7,921 nucleotides of DNA from CAZESH01 sp964514665. Its GTDB lineage: Bacteria > Bacillota > Bacilli > Paenibacillales > KCTC-25726. Shown here one piece after another: positions 6,564 through 7,921 of this stretch. Both the position numbers and the translations under genes were made by a program. Below the pieces are notes generated by a model that saw only the letters and a list, made by a program, of their open reading frames with translations, was not told where the DNA came from and did no database searches. The stretch covers positions 1-7,921 of the forward strand of contig CAZESH010000207.1 in the NCBI GenBank assembly GCA_964514665.1, written 5' to 3'. Numbering within the stretch: the stretch's first letter is position 1; each line of letters opens with the position of its first letter.

Positions 6564-7616
6564 CTATTTGTCCAAACGACCGGTAAATACCAATTCCTGC
6601 AGCTCCCGGTCATCGGCCGCACCATCCATGATGCGGCGCGCCCCATCAAGCGTTTCCTGCAGCGGCAGCCACTCCCCGGATTTTTTCGTAAATGGCTCGG
6701 AAACATAGAATGGCTGACTCAAAAAGGCTTCCAGACGTTCGCCTCTGTGATACGTCTGTGCATCCGATTCCACAAAGCCTTCCATACCGCTCAAGGCAGC
6801 TAAGGAGCGAAGCTCGCGATAGCGGCGAAGCATCTTGCGGGCGCGCTGCTGGATCATCAGATGGGAAGCCTCCAATTGGGCGCCTTCCAACACGGTAGAG
6901 GTCGAAATAACCGGATCAATTGCCGGAAACAGCTTGCGTGCGGCCATATCCAAATCCAAGCGCATCAACGTATCCAACGGCCCGTAAGGAGAATCCTCAT
7001 CTGCTGCTTCCCCGAGAATATCCACCAAAATAGTCGTTACAGGGCGTCCCCCCGCTTCCTTTAAACGTTCGCGAAGCTTCAGCAAATCCCCGGATAGAAC
7101 GATGGAACGATCTGCCCCGAGCATGACATCCCGCTCATAATGAACAGCCGCGATTTCGCGATGCAGGTCTTCAAGCGAGCTGCAAATGATTTCGGCTTCC
7201 TGCTCAACCAAATTCAGACCGCTTGCTTCACCTTCCGGCTTCCAAAATACCGTCACATATTCGCGCTGCTTCACTCTCCGGAACAACTCCGATAAAAGCA
7301 CCAATTGACCGATATTTGGCCGCGCGACGATCCCGACCGTACCTCCCCTGACTATAGGCGCGAATAAATCCACAGCCTTGATTCCGGTTTCCATCATACG
7401 CACACCACTCCCTCGAATGATTAATTCATCCATCGTACAGTTTGCCAATGAAGCCAGTGTAGCCAACGTTCGCACTTCCGCCCGACTGATCGGAATTTTT
7501 CCCGTACATAAATTGGAAACGGTGGCGGCACGGAGGCCGGCATGCTTGGCGGCGGATGTCAGATTAGGCACACGGCGGCGCAGCAAGGCAACGTTAAGCT
7601 GCAATTGATCCTGCAT
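6564..7616 (-). CDS. HTH-domain protein fused to a degenerate F1-ATPase beta-subunit-like region
   Basis: The protein has 350 residues. Residues about 7-66 look like an XRE-type helix-turn-helix (SAAKHAGLRAATVSNLCTGK at 21-40, then EVRTLATLASLANCTMDEL). From 75 the sequence follows the F1 beta subunit: METGIKAVDLFAPIVRGG (75-92) mirrors ETGIKVIDLLAPY…GG, and NIGQLVLLSEL (101-111) mirrors GVGKTVLIMEL with the Walker lysine now Gln104 and the following Thr now Leu105. A stretch at about 155-178 resembles the region before Walker B, but the block with the Walker B aspartate seems absent. YGPLDTLMRLDLDMAARK (211-228), LFPAIDPVISTS (229-240), RYRELRSLAALSGME (265-279), HRGERLEAFLSQPFYVSEPF (290-309) and LPLQETLDGARRIMDG (317-332) all match beta-subunit order; the DELSEED loop is replaced. 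The beta-barrel is missing. It is probably a DNA-binding regulator without ATPase activity; its real role is unknown. The start at 7616 follows a strong GGAGGGG; an in-frame ATG at 7667 lies upstream of that site. Confidence 0.85.
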   Translation of the reverse strand: MQDQLQLNVALLRRRVPNLTSAAKHAGLRAATVSNLCTGKIPISRAEVRTLATLASLANCTMDELIIRGSGVRMMETGIKAVDLFAPIVRGGTVGIVARPNIGQLVLLSELFRRVKQREYVTVFWKPEGEASGLNLVEQEAEIICSSLEDLHREIAAVHYERDVMLGADRSIVLSGDLLKLRERLKEAGGRPVTTILVDILGEAADEDSPYGPLDTLMRLDLDMAARKLFPAIDPVISTSTVLEGAQLEASHLMIQQRARKMLRRYRELRSLAALSGMEGFVESDAQTYHRGERLEAFLSQPFYVSEPFTKKSGEWLPLQETLDGARRIMDGAADDRELQELVFTGRLDK

Positions 7617-7638
7617 TTTCTCCCCTCCTTTACTTTTT

Positions 7639-7667
7639 ATAGTAATACTAATTACTCTATAAAGCAA
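7639..7667 (-). promoter_or_regulatory. Putative promoter and palindromic operator of the HTH/F1-beta-like gene
   Basis: On the minus strand TTGCTT (7667 to 7662) and TACTAT (7644 to 7639) are 17 nt apart and form a moderate sigma-A promoter. Between and over the -10 lies a perfect inverted repeat, AGTAAT (7641-7646) and ATTACT (7651-7656), around ACTA. Overlapping it is a second small palindrome, AGTA-A-TACT (7641-7649). An HTH protein binding here would block its own promoter; this is inferred from position only. Confidence 0.4.
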
Positions 7668-7921
7668 TATTATTGAATAAATTCTAAGGCGAATTTCATT
7701 GGTCGTACATGCAAATTTGCAGGTAAATCAGCATCATCTCGGCTAATCGGGAACTGCCGGCTTGAATACCTGCTGCAGGAACGCTCCGCCTATTCGACTA
7801 AATGGCCTTATTTACCTGCATTTTTGCAGGAACGGTTGGCGGGAGAGGGCAAAGAAACGTTGGCTGAAAAGCGGTAATAGACCAAAAAACAAAAACGGTT
7901 GGAGTAGGATAACCCCTAATC
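7668..7921. other. Gene-free right end of the window
   Basis: Beyond the hairpin repeats, this end shows no supportable gene, RNA or terminator. A short motif, AACGGTTGG, occurs at 7831-7839 and 7894-7902, with a one-base-shorter form, AACGTTGG, at 7856-7863. The last 40 bases are A-rich, then end GGATAACCCCTAATC. The next gene must lie outside the window. Confidence 0.5.
7689..7834. repeat. Three diverged tandem copies of a hairpin repeat, about 48 bp each
   Basis: Each copy carries a CCTGCA…TGCAGG palindrome. Copy 1 centres at 7715 (TGCAAATTTGCA, one outer mismatch), copy 2 at 7774 (CCTGC-T-GCAGG, loop shortened), and copy 3 at 7822 (CCTGCA-TTTT-TGCAGG). Flanks also align. Copy 2 begins CGGCTAATCGG and copy 3 CGCCTATTCGA, each followed by a GGC…T…TACCTGC run, and both end TGCAGGAACG. 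Copy 1 is the most diverged. The stretch has no plausible coding frame. It may be a family of intergenic palindromic repeats; function unknown. Confidence 0.6.

Noticed and set aside
6564..7616. Reading this gene as a true ATP synthase beta subunit or a flagellar/type III ATPase
   Set aside because: It is too short, has an HTH in place of the beta-barrel, lacks Walker A Lys and the Walker B region, and has no atp or flagellar neighbours.
7689..7834. CRISPR array
   Set aside because: The units are diverged, spacings unequal, the regions between hairpins are themselves related, and no cas gene is present.

Overview
The window looks like chromosome of a Bacillales member, most likely a Paenibacillus or close relative. 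The reasons are strong AGGAGG-type ribosome sites, an AbrB-type regulator, a ROK-family XylR divergent from xylA, moderate GC content, and short CCTGCA…TGCAGG hairpin repeats in the intergenic DNA. The taxonomic call is inference; nothing in the window fixes the species.

Layout. Positions 1-189 (+) are the end of a family 4 glycoside hydrolase gene. A hairpin terminator (about 204-224) separates it from a convergent abrB-like gene (276-527, -) that carries a C-terminal CxxC…CxxC pair. Next on the minus strand come an MTAP/purine nucleoside phosphorylase-like gene (668-1543) and, 17 bp upstream of it, trmL, a tRNA wobble 2'-O-methyltransferase gene (1561-2025); these two probably form an operon. 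A strong hairpin at 2096-2146 ends xylB (2183-3679, -). Xylose isomerase xylA (3883-5190, -) has its own terminator at 3843-3872, and xylB has its own putative promoter. xylR (5349-6551, +) diverges from xylA across a 158-bp region that holds an imperfect XylR-type operator. XylA converts xylose to xylulose, XylB phosphorylates it into the pentose phosphate pathway, and XylR should repress when xylose is absent.

Convergent with xylR is the most unusual gene of the window (6564-7616, -). It appears to be a fusion of an N-terminal XRE-like helix-turn-helix with a degenerate copy of the F1-ATPase beta subunit. The beta-barrel is missing, the Walker A lysine is lost and the Walker B block appears deleted, while the beta-subunit C-terminal helical region is well preserved. 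Its putative promoter overlaps a small palindrome that could be an autoregulatory operator. The last ~240 bp hold no gene but contain three diverged tandem copies of a ~48-bp hairpin repeat.

The best candidate for something undescribed is the HTH/F1-beta-like protein. The divergent phosphorylase-like protein, which lacks several expected active-site residues, is second.
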